A stretch of DNA of 35,069 nt from positions 1 through 35,069 of IMG/VR virus record IMGVR_UViG_3300049810_002303; one strand, written 5' to 3'. Position numbers and translations under genes: made by a program. Below, one piece after another: positions 18,601 through 25,700 of this stretch (the stretch's first letter is position 1; each line of letters begins with the position of its first letter). The notes beneath the pieces were generated by a model that saw only the letters and a program-made list of their open reading frames with translations, did not search any database and had not been told where the DNA came from. This DNA comes from a virus.

Positions 18601-21083
18601 ATACCTTTGTTGCATTTGGCGGTGTCATTCAAGAACCTGGAGTTGCATATGATCACGCTGGAACTGCAACTGCTGCAAGTTCTGGTATTGGAAATGGTAA
18701 CACATATGATAATATGACAATTCCTATGGGAGTTGGATATCTTGCTGCGATTGATCTCGTTCAGTTTGCTCCTGGTAATACTAGACAGTATATGACTAAC
18801 GAGATCAATCAGTCATATGATGGAACTAGAACTAGATTCAGAGTTACCCTAGATGGTGTTAAGGACAATACTTATACCGGCCATGAAGATTTAATTGTTT
18901 CAAAAAATAATGTTGTTCTGCAACCAGATGTCGATTATCATCTTACAGATGTTGGTGGACATGCAACAGATAGTGCAAAGGGTTGTATCGACTTTACAGT
19001 AGCACCTATTGCTAGTGATGAAATTTTCACTATCATGATGCATGAAAATGAGGTAATTACTCTAACATCTAATGGTGGATCAAATACTATCTTCAATTTG
19101 AGTAGGACTCTTGCTAATTATGAAGATGAAGGTCTAATCATTATTCAAAATGATCAGGTCAGACTTGCTGAAGGTAAGGGATATTCCTTCCTCAGTAATA
19201 GTCAGATTCAGTTGAATGTACCAACTACATCTGGTACTCCATTTGGTATCCTGACAAAATCTGGAACTGTGATGGATTACATCAATACACCATTTAATAG
19301 TACAACGTTGTCTTTCAATATGTTCCTGGATGATGAAAATTTCGTTCCAGCAGAACAATATGGTGGTACTGATCCACACTCAGAAAATATCATTGTTGTT
19401 AAAAATAATGTTGTTCTTAACCCTGTATCTGATTACACTTTAGATGGTACTATCAAATCCAGAGTTAATTTCACTACTGCACCACAATCGGGTGATAATA
19501 TCTTTATTAGTACACATGGCGTTATGGATACTTTAAATAATATTACCGCAACTTCTGCAACAACTTACAATTTGAGTACTGATATTAGTACTACAGTTAA
19601 TGCTAATACTGGTGCTGAGGGTTTTGGTCCAGGTGGTATGGGTGGAAGCAGTTTAACACATAATTCAGGAGGATCTTGGACTGTTGCTAATAACTCTACC
19701 GTTGGTTGGGGTGGTGGTAATAGTTCTGGTGCAAGTTATTTCCACATCCCCAATGTATTTGTGATTGGACGCCAATATACAGTGAAATTTACAGTATCTG
19801 GATATACTGGTTCCAGCAATGTTGGAATTTCTGTTGGTACTACAGGTCTGAATCCAACTATAATTAGAACTTCTAATGGAATTACCACCACAACATTTTC
19901 ACCTGTAAATACAGATCTTTTGTTATTTGGTAGATCTACCAACACTGCAACATTAAGTGTTGAAATTACTGAATTAAATGCTGCATATTATCCAGATGCT
20001 TTGATTGGTAGACCAAAAGAATTAGAAAATCAATTATTGGTTACATCTAATGGTAGTATTTTAGATCCTAGAACAGATTATTATGTTTTGGGAGATACAA
20101 TTAACTTCAGGGGTAATGTAATTTCTTCTGGTAACGCCATTAGAATTCGTGATTATTATGGCGAGAGATTAGATGTCAAGACAGAATCTTATAGTTCTCA
20201 AGTTTCTGTTGGTGATACTATTCAAATTCCTGGTGAATCTATGTCAAGAGAGGTTACAGCGGTACACTCTCCTTCTGTGATGGAAGTAACAAGTCCAACT
20301 GGTTTGACTGGTCCATCTGGACTATCTACTACTGCATCTGTTTCTGGTGGGTCTCTTACAGGTATTACCATTAATAATGGTGGACTTGGATATCCAAGAA
20401 ATACTAAATTAAAAACATATGGTATTGGTACTAATGCATCTGCAAATATCTTAATTGATCCAATCAATGGTAATGTTGTTACTTCTACAACTATTGACCA
20501 GGAAGGATGGAATCTTCCCAATCTTAGTAATGCCTCGCCAAATGGATTTGTTCTTGTCCCAACATATGAATCTGCAGTTGTAAGAAGTACACTTCTAGAT
20601 TCTAACCAAGTTACTTTCGGTACTAAATTGAGTGGTAGTATTACAACTACCGCAGAATTAATTGGAGTTACTGGAACTTCTATGGCATCAGGAAGTGATA
20701 TTACTATCACAACTTCTGCTGATAGTGGTAGTGGTGCAGTTTTCCAACCATTTGTGGTTGACGGTAAACTGACTAAAGTAGAAATTGTAAATGGTGGATC
20801 TGGATATCAAAATGCTTTGGACCCATCACTTAGTCTTTCGGTAAATAATGGCGGTGGTACTGGTGCTGTTCTAGAACCCACACTGGATGGTTCTGGTACT
20901 ATCACTAGTATTACTGTCGTGAATGAAGGTGTTGGTTATGACTCTTATCGTGCATTTATCGGTAATGAGTGTATTGAATACACAACTAAACTTTCCAATG
21001 AATTGAAAGGTGTGACCAGAGGTGTTGTAGGAACCACCGCTCAAACGGGTGCAACTGACGACAAAGTATATTTCGCTAATTGA
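9609..21083 (+). CDS. 7: Giant gp7-like baseplate wedge protein with repeat modules and YHYH domain (3824 aa)
   Basis: I use ATG 9609, overlapping the gp6 stop as ATGA; GTG 9603 would add two residues. Residues 1-~240 match a C-terminal segment of T4 gp7: FPQFVREDAEKFIEFIKSYY corresponds to its helical 'FEAFCEAYIQYL' region and FYGSKGSLNSHKILFRILFN to 'FYSTKGIEASYKFLFKVLYN'. With gp6 before and gp8 after, a gp7 role (wedge initiation, connecting gp10-type and gp8 parts) is well supported. The other ~3,580 residues are beta-rich: a 'DTTGFP..GYIKI' module near 80-125, more than ten 'GxGY' modules, about 15 'NGVxQ..xDY' modules (816-3520), a YHYH domain (about 1509-1618) and a jelly-roll-like domain (about 3344-3455). 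T4 gp7 is 1032 aa, so this is a more than threefold expansion. The last residues carry another IEYTTK..G.TRG module. Confidence 0.75.
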   Translation: MKNLRDQTVDLSVLIENQFPQFVREDAEKFIEFIKSYYESLELKNQPLDIAKNLIEYYNISHFRKDELVEKTKLSSDVAVVDTTISVADTTGFPERGYIKINNEIIYYRSKTNFAFENCVRGTSALVLSSIPLSEVLLESSIEDIHYSNDEVKNIAFDYTNEFLRRVKSEVANSIPENLVEELDISSFLSKIKSFYGSKGSLNSHKILFRILFNDKKFRFKLKPRGTGATVKIINFDGSVGNAQITATGSGYNDKLDANNNLSYPPIIEIFGSGQGQQTANKTAVIDVTSIVGGGIPLGSTIDTSYTGITISDAGSNYVGPIRGVIREADYGEEEIVISSNGSGVVESWDFNTGELTLINTVGFFTNNEELTSQTGEKANGFIKSFEIIAQDPEIEFPKDYLFRPSESNFRGKKLARLEIIEGSLEEDINGIISPPKLLSIVQDDDTVFGVKSVQIESGEILKVDNIGKPTYEIDIEINEDFDKIYLPASTQLTHPYTNTDTIVTVDDATGFPVTNGQIYIDDFIVEYKERTINQFIGCSTTSTGTKIVNTEVISYGRYRTRSEYSQSEYVEIGQERYFGNNLYKSNTKGLTASSGNPTHTSGVSKLGRIEWEYIGNSKVDYFVDCIVGDPEIGASGNQGELVIIVDSAKKLSIGQLAVGNGIAEGARIRTIVGKVVTLSLPNTSLVTGSVNFSRARGRIVGLVGEVTVESSGALYSNQKYEFDDKTFNDYEGIEYSSWNVNSNHTLDTDNDYIGVAGRYAYKNNVLNHVYTASSAIPRYQFDGSTYAKNRVLSNVFDNYTNAFTLDSLASPVSEDDLYVFRNAILQDSLTDYDIVNNIISFTDTPLTHETIYLRYFNTTSQATKLQFNIPSATNNSIVLTTASTIDLTTDHLFVFLNGVLQVSGYTYDDTSKTFTFTGETVSASDDIMVFWVQQAQQLDSITSTSSLTYTLQDGGSNYSSAVTKSVFVAINGVVQEPEVSYTISGSTLTFTEVNAGKTITVIDCGNALTSSTISTLDGINQDRNNYKLQKLLKRIPYPASILNQNILRTSKSLSPVDTSKSIGISVDGIQYQSIRGNRVLYGAVNTVTIADGGTYIVPYTSSNAFDKAGYPKAILKKNGMESSDITITESIFEIAAGIDKIDINKFETASLVNLQGFSTKPKIEVINNNPIVNTVQQNPSGFRDAVIDVEFKSGNVTNFKIVDKGFGYTESPTIRVIGGGKLGFWDIPFVNNSTGDIIVTISGPLISSKSASPKISLTTQLGSNYVYNPTVEINSGSGAVLQASVANGSVAAVQILSGGQNYFNLPTINLSGIGKDAVLKPVILNGSIVSVDIVNPGSGYTIPPVLTVNVNDNNGLIESTINTWTFNIANRFITGIDEFGGYVFDEQEGYNRKVVSFTSDTLTLEDVTNIVVGMEASSSELQPGTFVAAVDTASKVVSLSKGGLSQTTNSKLINALVTFTQGDDRIRGTLKVSEVLPSNFPKSRLKYQYLQMINTSKFETYYNITSSNHSKVVGWSYDGHPIYCKYGYSTALDKTSSIAEQTSSWKIIGTRTNGPSIVDYPLGSFIEDYEYVKGLGTLDEYNGRFCVTPEFPDGAYCYFMVDEFPHVIGIKYFSDPDVYNTCPNRDNDVIPSIFTRVNDSDNVQYPEEVKNVYKSILTSNSSSIGEVESVIIEKSGINYKVGDNLIFDNDNTAGSGAIAYVSSLDTPPILSYTVDSSNNQIEFEFTGNHLLSDSDIVEIEYKKNTTSTIVNLSAIGTIPTVINNKQVFPVTLESHKVYDLQFASATDFNLSFDILNFNPFFQRDSVITNSSVSIDPEKIPSIVYIHTPTSIFELKVEKAEIIGRYEVVESDQTKFRINSKATVIDIPQIDFSIRSRGATGPIKTVNVVRGGEGYQILPGISTVTSDSGTGAVLLANSKSIGRLNKINFVTFGDKFYGSRTVRNYLNLPITVRVKSNFEIESVDITNTGNGYKLNPSIKTNNSLTTALYNPTYSAGKLVDLEVIDGGSGFSETPTIEVFSQDGGSGAVIVPKLRRRSLTLKDTVSVKNKSADAKILACDARSSTIELLVTSGKFEVNDVILSSDGREYGTIVEVNSSRAYSKSNSYGNIPKSFLGTVGFISDDFQKVEDSIYYQDFSYSITNERNTTEWRSEVNENTHPSGFKLFGKHRIHSRKSLLGRSQNLVRSAVTFQTKIQSLLDLSVETPGCNKQILWFNSLPNPNPYQINDLIFSSQTENLARVIEVGENYIVVLLLTSDEIQINEYIVNIVNNVNVSIDLPYTSSTNKTLLSINGILQSPGTSYEVIGDNVTPNFAVFPADELSGKFLTNTFKVLQGSGVNNGNQINIFDAGDLYTVTNKNHLLVSINGVVQNHANYTLTNGGKTLLFSSTIQGDTTFILEQSSLQPLTITGSAGTAFDLGVTPSSDCQLLMFFVGVNQTHVLTDFTVSGSTITFPQTVDPSEIFGWYIDETVNCTDLTVTGLREDMVRGLNKICNQEKNVTLKIESNTAKKPKGFFELNKESLDGTLFLDGTTAYGINSRFKYSNPEFSSSHVEVINDISSQFNGALSTFNLKINQDDDYTPWDGENSLMVELNGNYISKDEYSVSGSQITFTTLTPASGIIVNIRDFKSSYLANDSTKKSAELDQFNVFNGVRTQFNTSDYGVPSTATNNTDIFHVKNGVLVRPDIHLNADESRSNIQLQTVSNNKITFTTAPILSDDIHMLSFGRYLLPSNYRNWVYDRNETFDGVRREFTLLHDNTNTNGKKCEELRNEEPSEESLVVVRNGVYQKPTTDYNLLLETDTYDINDGPSTHRIVFTTPTAPFATEDVFILFHEFVAANFADRTDELTQTSSTVLSYTTAIANHATKVPFMYVDGVYQDQNSYTWDGAANTLTFSGTNLPTVATDQLEFHAKTGDLRPAHVFGDILNAWLLVLQRNANTVKIATVNNTFTVNQRTGSTTITGTDVVNVPQRSGTITIASQFYLITLLNLNASVMHDDPANTFVAFGGVIQEPGVAYDHAGTATAASSGIGNGNTYDNMTIPMGVGYLAAIDLVQFAPGNTRQYMTNEINQSYDGTRTRFRVTLDGVKDNTYTGHEDLIVSKNNVVLQPDVDYHLTDVGGHATDSAKGCIDFTVAPIASDEIFTIMMHENEVITLTSNGGSNTIFNLSRTLANYEDEGLIIIQNDQVRLAEGKGYSFLSNSQIQLNVPTTSGTPFGILTKSGTVMDYINTPFNSTTLSFNMFLDDENFVPAEQYGGTDPHSENIIVVKNNVVLNPVSDYTLDGTIKSRVNFTTAPQSGDNIFISTHGVMDTLNNITATSATTYNLSTDISTTVNANTGAEGFGPGGMGGSSLTHNSGGSWTVANNSTVGWGGGNSSGASYFHIPNVFVIGRQYTVKFTVSGYTGSSNVGISVGTTGLNPTIIRTSNGITTTTFSPVNTDLLLFGRSTNTATLSVEITELNAAYYPDALIGRPKELENQLLVTSNGSILDPRTDYYVLGDTINFRGNVISSGNAIRIRDYYGERLDVKTESYSSQVSVGDTIQIPGESMSREVTAVHSPSVMEVTSPTGLTGPSGLSTTASVSGGSLTGITINNGGLGYPRNTKLKTYGIGTNASANILIDPINGNVVTSTTIDQEGWNLPNLSNASPNGFVLVPTYESAVVRSTLLDSNQVTFGTKLSGSITTTAELIGVTGTSMASGSDITITTSADSGSGAVFQPFVVDGKLTKVEIVNGGSGYQNALDPSLSLSVNNGGGTGAVLEPTLDGSGTITSITVVNEGVGYDSYRAFIGNECIEYTTKLSNELKGVTRGVVGTTAQTGATDDKVYFAN
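14133..14462 (+). other. YHYH domain inside the gp7-like protein
   Basis: The encoded segment (about residues 1509-1618) has the YHYH-family layout: SKVVGWSYDGHPIYCKYGYS, then a variable loop, FIEDYEYVKGLGTLDEYNGR, FCVTPEFPDGAYCYFMVDEF and a closing HVIGIKYF. The family occurs in bacterial secreted proteins and in cyanophage structural proteins; its function is not established. The whole pattern of conserved aromatic, Asp-Gly and NGRFCVTPE motifs is intact, so the domain is probably folded and functional. Confidence 0.75.
19640..19975 (+). other. Jelly-roll/CBM-like domain inserted between NGVxQ modules
   Basis: Residues about 3344-3455 of the gp7-like protein read as a galactose-binding-like or carbohydrate-binding beta-sandwich: a Gly/Trp-rich opening (SGGSWTVANNSTVGWGGG), a strand pair with YTVKFTVSGYTGSSNVGISV, and a closing strand ending TATLSVEITEL. 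It separates the last two NGVxQ copies. Assignment is by pattern only; no sugar-binding site can be proved. Confidence 0.45.
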
Positions 21084-21088
21084 TACAG

Positions 21089-21096
21089 TATAAATA
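21089..21096 (+). promoter_or_regulatory. T4-type late promoter before gp8
   Basis: TATAAATA is an exact match to the T4 late promoter, recognised by gp55 with gp33 and the sliding clamp. It sits after the stop at 21083 and 31 bases ahead of the gp8 ATG, in a 43-base gap. Confidence 0.75.
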
Positions 21097-21126
21097 ACAG
21101 TAAACAACGAGTTATCGGGGCGTATA

Positions 21127-22692
21127 ATGGCATCATTAGTTGCTGACAATTTTAGAATATTTGCTGCAGAACAGTTCATGGAATCCCTTGCGGAACCACT
21201 TGATGCTGCTGGAAATGCTCTTGCCGATTCTTCTACGGAAGCACTTAGAGATAGAAGTAAAATCTATGTGTTTATCGGCCGTTCTCAAACATGGAACTCG
21301 GAGAGATATGCTGGGTTAGGTTTTAATGATATTGATCAGATTCCTTCTCCCACGGATTCTTTTGATGAACTGAGTGAAATTTATGATGATATGATCGCTA
21401 TGAAGCGTATCACTAGTGGTGATGTCAATCAAGTTATTAGAAAGAGAACTTGGACTACCAATACTCTTTATGACATGTATAAGCACAATTATTCTGTTGC
21501 TTATACATCTGCTACTGGTGGAAATAAACTGTATGACTCACAGTTTTACGTCATGAATAGTAACTTTGACGTTTATAAGTGTATCTACAATGGTGAAACT
21601 CCTGCAAATCCTAATGGTGTAATCTCTACCGTAGAACCAACAGGTCAATTGACATCTATTTTCACAACTGCAGATACTTATAGATGGAAATATATGTATA
21701 CTCTCGGAATCAATGATTTCGTTAAGTTTGTTTCAAGTGACTTTATGCCAGTTAAAACAAATACAACAGTTCAGACTGCTGCAGTATCTGGTGCTATCGA
21801 ACAAGCACTTGTGAGAAATGTAGGTTCTGGTATTACTGCCAATACATATTTCTGTCCAGTAATTGGAGATGGTACGGGTGCAATTGTAACATTCACTATT
21901 TCTTCTACTGCTCCCACATCAGGTCAGATCGACCCCTCTACCGTGTCAATGGTTGTAGTTGGTAGTGGTTATACACATGGAAAGATCGACCTTGAAGAGT
22001 CATATACTACTCTCTCTGCAGCACAGGCAAGAAGTACAACCCCTCTTAATTTATCGAGTGGTTCTCCTGCTATTGATGCTATCATTCCACCCCCAGATGG
22101 TCATGGATCTAACATTGTTAGAGAGATGGGTGGATACAGAGTTATGATCAATAAGGCAGTTGAATTCCTTGATGGTGGTGGTGACGTTCCAGTAAATATG
22201 GAGTTCAGAAGATTTGGTTTGATTTCAGATCCTCAGACTCCAGGTGGTCAAGATTTAACGTCCAGTACTGCTGCAGTTTGTAAAGCAATTAAGTTTCCAA
22301 CTGCAACAAATGTAAATTATAGTATTGGTGAAACAATCACACAGGCGACAACTAATGCTAAAGGTGTTGTTGTTCACTGGGATTCTGTTAACAAGATTTT
22401 GAGATACTATCAAAATGAATATGTTGCTGCTACACAAACTGGTAACCAAAAATATGAACTAGTTAACTTTAGTGGTGCAAATGCAATTACTGGTGCTACT
22501 TCTGGAACAGTTTTGACTCCAGATACCACAGCATCAGGAACTGTAAATATTGCTGGTATTAGTTTTACTACTGGTTATGCAGTTTCTGAAGTACAAAAGT
22601 TTAGTGGTTCTATTTTGTATATTGAAAACAGAAAAACCATTATCAGATCTGACGATCAGACAGAAGACATCAAACTCGTTATCGAGTTCTGA
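21127..22692 (+). CDS. 8: Baseplate wedge subunit gp8 (521 aa)
   Basis: Gp8 is the wedge protein binding gp7, gp10 and gp6. Both ends of T4 gp8 are recognisable: SKIYVFIGRSQTWNSE (residues 44-59) against T4 'NTIFITFGRSEPWSSN', and SGSILYIENRKTIIRSDDQT near the C-terminus (about 493-512) against T4 'SGEMIYMENRPPIIMAMDQT', including the Glu-Asn-Arg and DQTE motifs. T4 gp8 is 334 aa; the extra ~190 residues include a GSG...GDGTGA...GSGYTHG module at about 232-285 and a second beta module near 395-435 (NYSIGETITQATTNAKGVVV). It has its own late promoter at 21089. Identification is strong. Confidence 0.93.
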   Translation: MASLVADNFRIFAAEQFMESLAEPLDAAGNALADSSTEALRDRSKIYVFIGRSQTWNSERYAGLGFNDIDQIPSPTDSFDELSEIYDDMIAMKRITSGDVNQVIRKRTWTTNTLYDMYKHNYSVAYTSATGGNKLYDSQFYVMNSNFDVYKCIYNGETPANPNGVISTVEPTGQLTSIFTTADTYRWKYMYTLGINDFVKFVSSDFMPVKTNTTVQTAAVSGAIEQALVRNVGSGITANTYFCPVIGDGTGAIVTFTISSTAPTSGQIDPSTVSMVVVGSGYTHGKIDLEESYTTLSAAQARSTTPLNLSSGSPAIDAIIPPPDGHGSNIVREMGGYRVMINKAVEFLDGGGDVPVNMEFRRFGLISDPQTPGGQDLTSSTAAVCKAIKFPTATNVNYSIGETITQATTNAKGVVVHWDSVNKILRYYQNEYVAATQTGNQKYELVNFSGANAITGATSGTVLTPDTTASGTVNIAGISFTTGYAVSEVQKFSGSILYIENRKTIIRSDDQTEDIKLVIEF

Positions 22693-22698
22693 TATACC

Positions 22699-22706
22699 CA
22701 TAAATA
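22699..22706 (+). promoter_or_regulatory. Late-promoter-like CATAAATA before the DUF4815 gene
   Basis: CATAAATA differs from TATAAATA only at the first base. It lies in the 38-base gap between gp8 and the ATG at 22731, with an AAGG(AACT)CCTT mini-hairpin at about 22712-22723. One-base-off late promoters are common, so use in late transcription is likely. Confidence 0.55.
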
Positions 22707-22730
22707 AAAGAAAGGAACTCCTTGTAGGCA

Positions 22731-25700
22731 ATGCAGAAGACCAACCTTAAACTGGCGCCATATTTTGATGACTTTGATAGTTCTAAGAACTATCAAAAGA
22801 TTCTGTTCAAACCAGGACGACCAGTCCAAGCTAGAGAATTAACTCAACTGCAAACACAGTTGCAGAATCAGATTGAGAATTTTGCCAATCATACTTTTAA
22901 AGATGGTTCGGTTGTAATTCCTGGTCAGGTGGGATATGATTTGGAATATCATGCTGTCTTAGTACAGAACCTTGTTAATGGTATTGAAGTTGAATCTTAT
23001 AGAGAAGCTTTGGTTGGCACTACTCTAAGAGGACAAAACTCTGAAGTTGAAGCTATTGTTGTAAATACTGTTTCAGTAGAAACTTCTGAAAAAAATGCTT
23101 TAACGTTGTATGTTAAGTATACAAAATCTGGAATAAATTCTGATGGTTCTCAGCAAACAAGGTTTGCAAACAATGAAACTCTTATCAATACAGACACAGT
23201 TGGTGCAGTTGCAGTAACATATCTACAAAATGCTACTGAATACACTGGTAGTGTTGCTTATATTACAAACGGTATCTATTATATTCGTGGATATTTTGTA
23301 GAAGTTCTTGATCAAACTCTTATTCTTGATCAATATTCAAATAAACCAGTATACAAAGTTGGTTTGTCTATTGCAGAGTCTAAAGTTTCTACGGATGACG
23401 ATTCTACCTTATTTGATAATGCTAATGGATCTACTAACTTTGCAGCTCCTGGTGCAGACAGACTGAAAATTACAGCAACTTTAAGTAAAGAACTTACTTC
23501 TTTTTCTGATAACGCAGATTTTATTGAATTACTTAGATTATCTTCTGGTGAACTTGAAGAAATTGTAGATCGTTCTTTTTATAGTGAACTCGAAAAAAAT
23601 CTTGCGAGAAGAACTTTTGATGAGTCTGGAAATTATACAACAAGAGATTTTAGTATTAGAGTCAAAGAAGCTTTAAATAATGGTGCGAACGGGGGTGTGT
23701 ATAATCCTAATGAAGTACTTGAGGATGGAAGAACTATTCTTTCACGAGACCCTATTGCAACAGATCCCGAAAATTCTATTAATGGTGATAATTTCTATAC
23801 TATAGAAATTGGTCCTGGTAAAGCATATGTTAGAGGATTTGAAGTTTCTACAATTTCCAAAAAATATGTACTTGTAGAAAAACCAAGATCTTCTTTTGAA
23901 GTAAATAATAAAGCAACTAATATTAATTTTGGACAATACCTAACAACGACTGCTACTACTGGTAGTGTTACTGCAGGTGAAATCCTTTCATTAAGAAATA
24001 GTAGTAATAATAATATTGGTCAAGCTAGAGCAATTAGTTTAACTAGTGGAAAATTATATTTACAAGATTTAAGTACATATAATTCAATTACAGTTGCTAA
24101 TAATTCTACTGGTTTGGTAGAAGGTGATTTTATCTTTAATAGTAGAGGAACAAGAGCAGTAGTAAATGGTGTTACTGTTTCTGGTTCAAATTCAATTATT
24201 CAAGTAAGACAAGTTAGTGGTAAATTTACACAAGGAGATGTCTTTAGTAATAGTAAAGACAGTGTAACTTACACAATTAGTTCATTAACGGTTTATACTA
24301 TTGCTAATATCGATAATATCGTTAATAATGGTGCTTCATTTACTGCTACTATCAATGGTAGTGTAGGACTCCAGTCTGCAAATAAAAAGTTCTTTGTATC
24401 TTCTGCTAATTTACCAACAAAATCTATCAGTGACTTTTCATACACAAAATTAGAAAAAATATCTAAGGGTGTTGTTGGTGGTGAAGTTTCAATTTCTGTT
24501 CCTAATAATTTTACTCCACTTCCAAGTGGATATTTAATCACTTCTTCCACTGGAACTCATACTGCTACTGCATCTATTAACGGACAAACTCTTGTTCTCT
24601 CTGGTATTAGTGGTTCACCAACTACTGTTGATATCTACTATAAGCTTAGAGTAAACAACACATCAATTAAAGAGAAGACACTTAAAACATATAATTTCCT
24701 TAGTGCGAAAAATGCTAAAGGACCTTCATTTGGTGTCTATGGAAATAGGTTTGATGACAAAGAAATTAATTTAAAATTTCCAGATGTTTTCAAAGTACAT
24801 GCTATCCATGAAGCAGTTGTTTCTGGAGTTGCAGATGTAGATATGTTTGATCGTGTCCTTATGAATTCCACAACAGGACTTGTTGTTGGAGATATTCTAA
24901 AACAGAATAATATTCTTGCTAGAGTAATCAATATTGATGGTGTTACTGTATATGTTAAGTTCTTACAAGAAGAAAAATTTGTAGAAGGAACTAATTTAAC
25001 AACACAGATTGTTGTATATACAAATCCAGATTTAGTCGGTAGATTTTTAACTGAAGTTGTTTATGGATCATATGTTGATATTACTGAGAACTTTGCTTTA
25101 AGTAAAAATGATACTGAAGATGTTTATAGAATTTCTAAGTTAACAAGACTTGGAAACAGACCTACTCCTAGAAATAAAATTACAGTAGTATTTGATTATT
25201 TTGAACATGGTCAAACAAATAATGATTTCTTTTCGGTTGCTTCTTATGACACTGTAAATGATATCAATTATGGAGATATTCCATATAATTTTGATGGATC
25301 TCCATATACTGATGTATTTGATTTTAGAACTACAGCTTCTACATCATTATCTACTGGTACTGGTGTTGCTATTGCACCTTATGTTTGTTCTAATGCAATT
25401 TCTGCGTTTGATATTTTTGGGACTACAAAATCTACGCAGGTTTTCCCATATCCATCAGAGTTTATTAGTTATGATTATAACTACTATGCAAACAGAATTG
25501 ACAGAGTATATCTAGATAAGTCTGGTAAATTTGTAATTTCTATTGGTGCTGAATCTGCTAATCCTTCAGCACCAGAAGATCTTTCAAATTCTTTGCGTCT
25601 TGCTACACTTTCAGTACCAGCATATTTGAGAGATGTAAAAACTGTTAAAATTCAGACGGAAGATAACAAAAGATACACCATGAAAGATATTGGTGGTCTT

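Larger units (their letters stand above)
12057..20170 (+). repeat. About 15 dispersed 'NGVxQ' beta modules within the gp7-like protein
   Basis: The unit is 'llV..NGV.Q.p..dYt......I.Ft.ap..gD.i.v', 50-110 residues. Copies centre near 12075, 12295, 12520, 16475, 16695, 16900, 17380, 17635, 17950, 18220, 18615, 18905, 19150, 19400 and 20050; examples are INGVVQNHANYTL and RNGVYQKPTTDYNL. The first three form one cluster, the rest a second from 16.4 kb on, with the YHYH domain between. DNA identity between copies is low, so they are old duplications. They probably build stacked beta domains along an extended fibre or shell. Confidence 0.7.

Noticed and set aside
20222-20710. Reverse-strand frame of 162 codons (and other reverse frames)
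   Set aside because: All reverse-strand frames lie opposite well-supported structural genes and their products lack recognisable domains; they are shadows of biased codon use.
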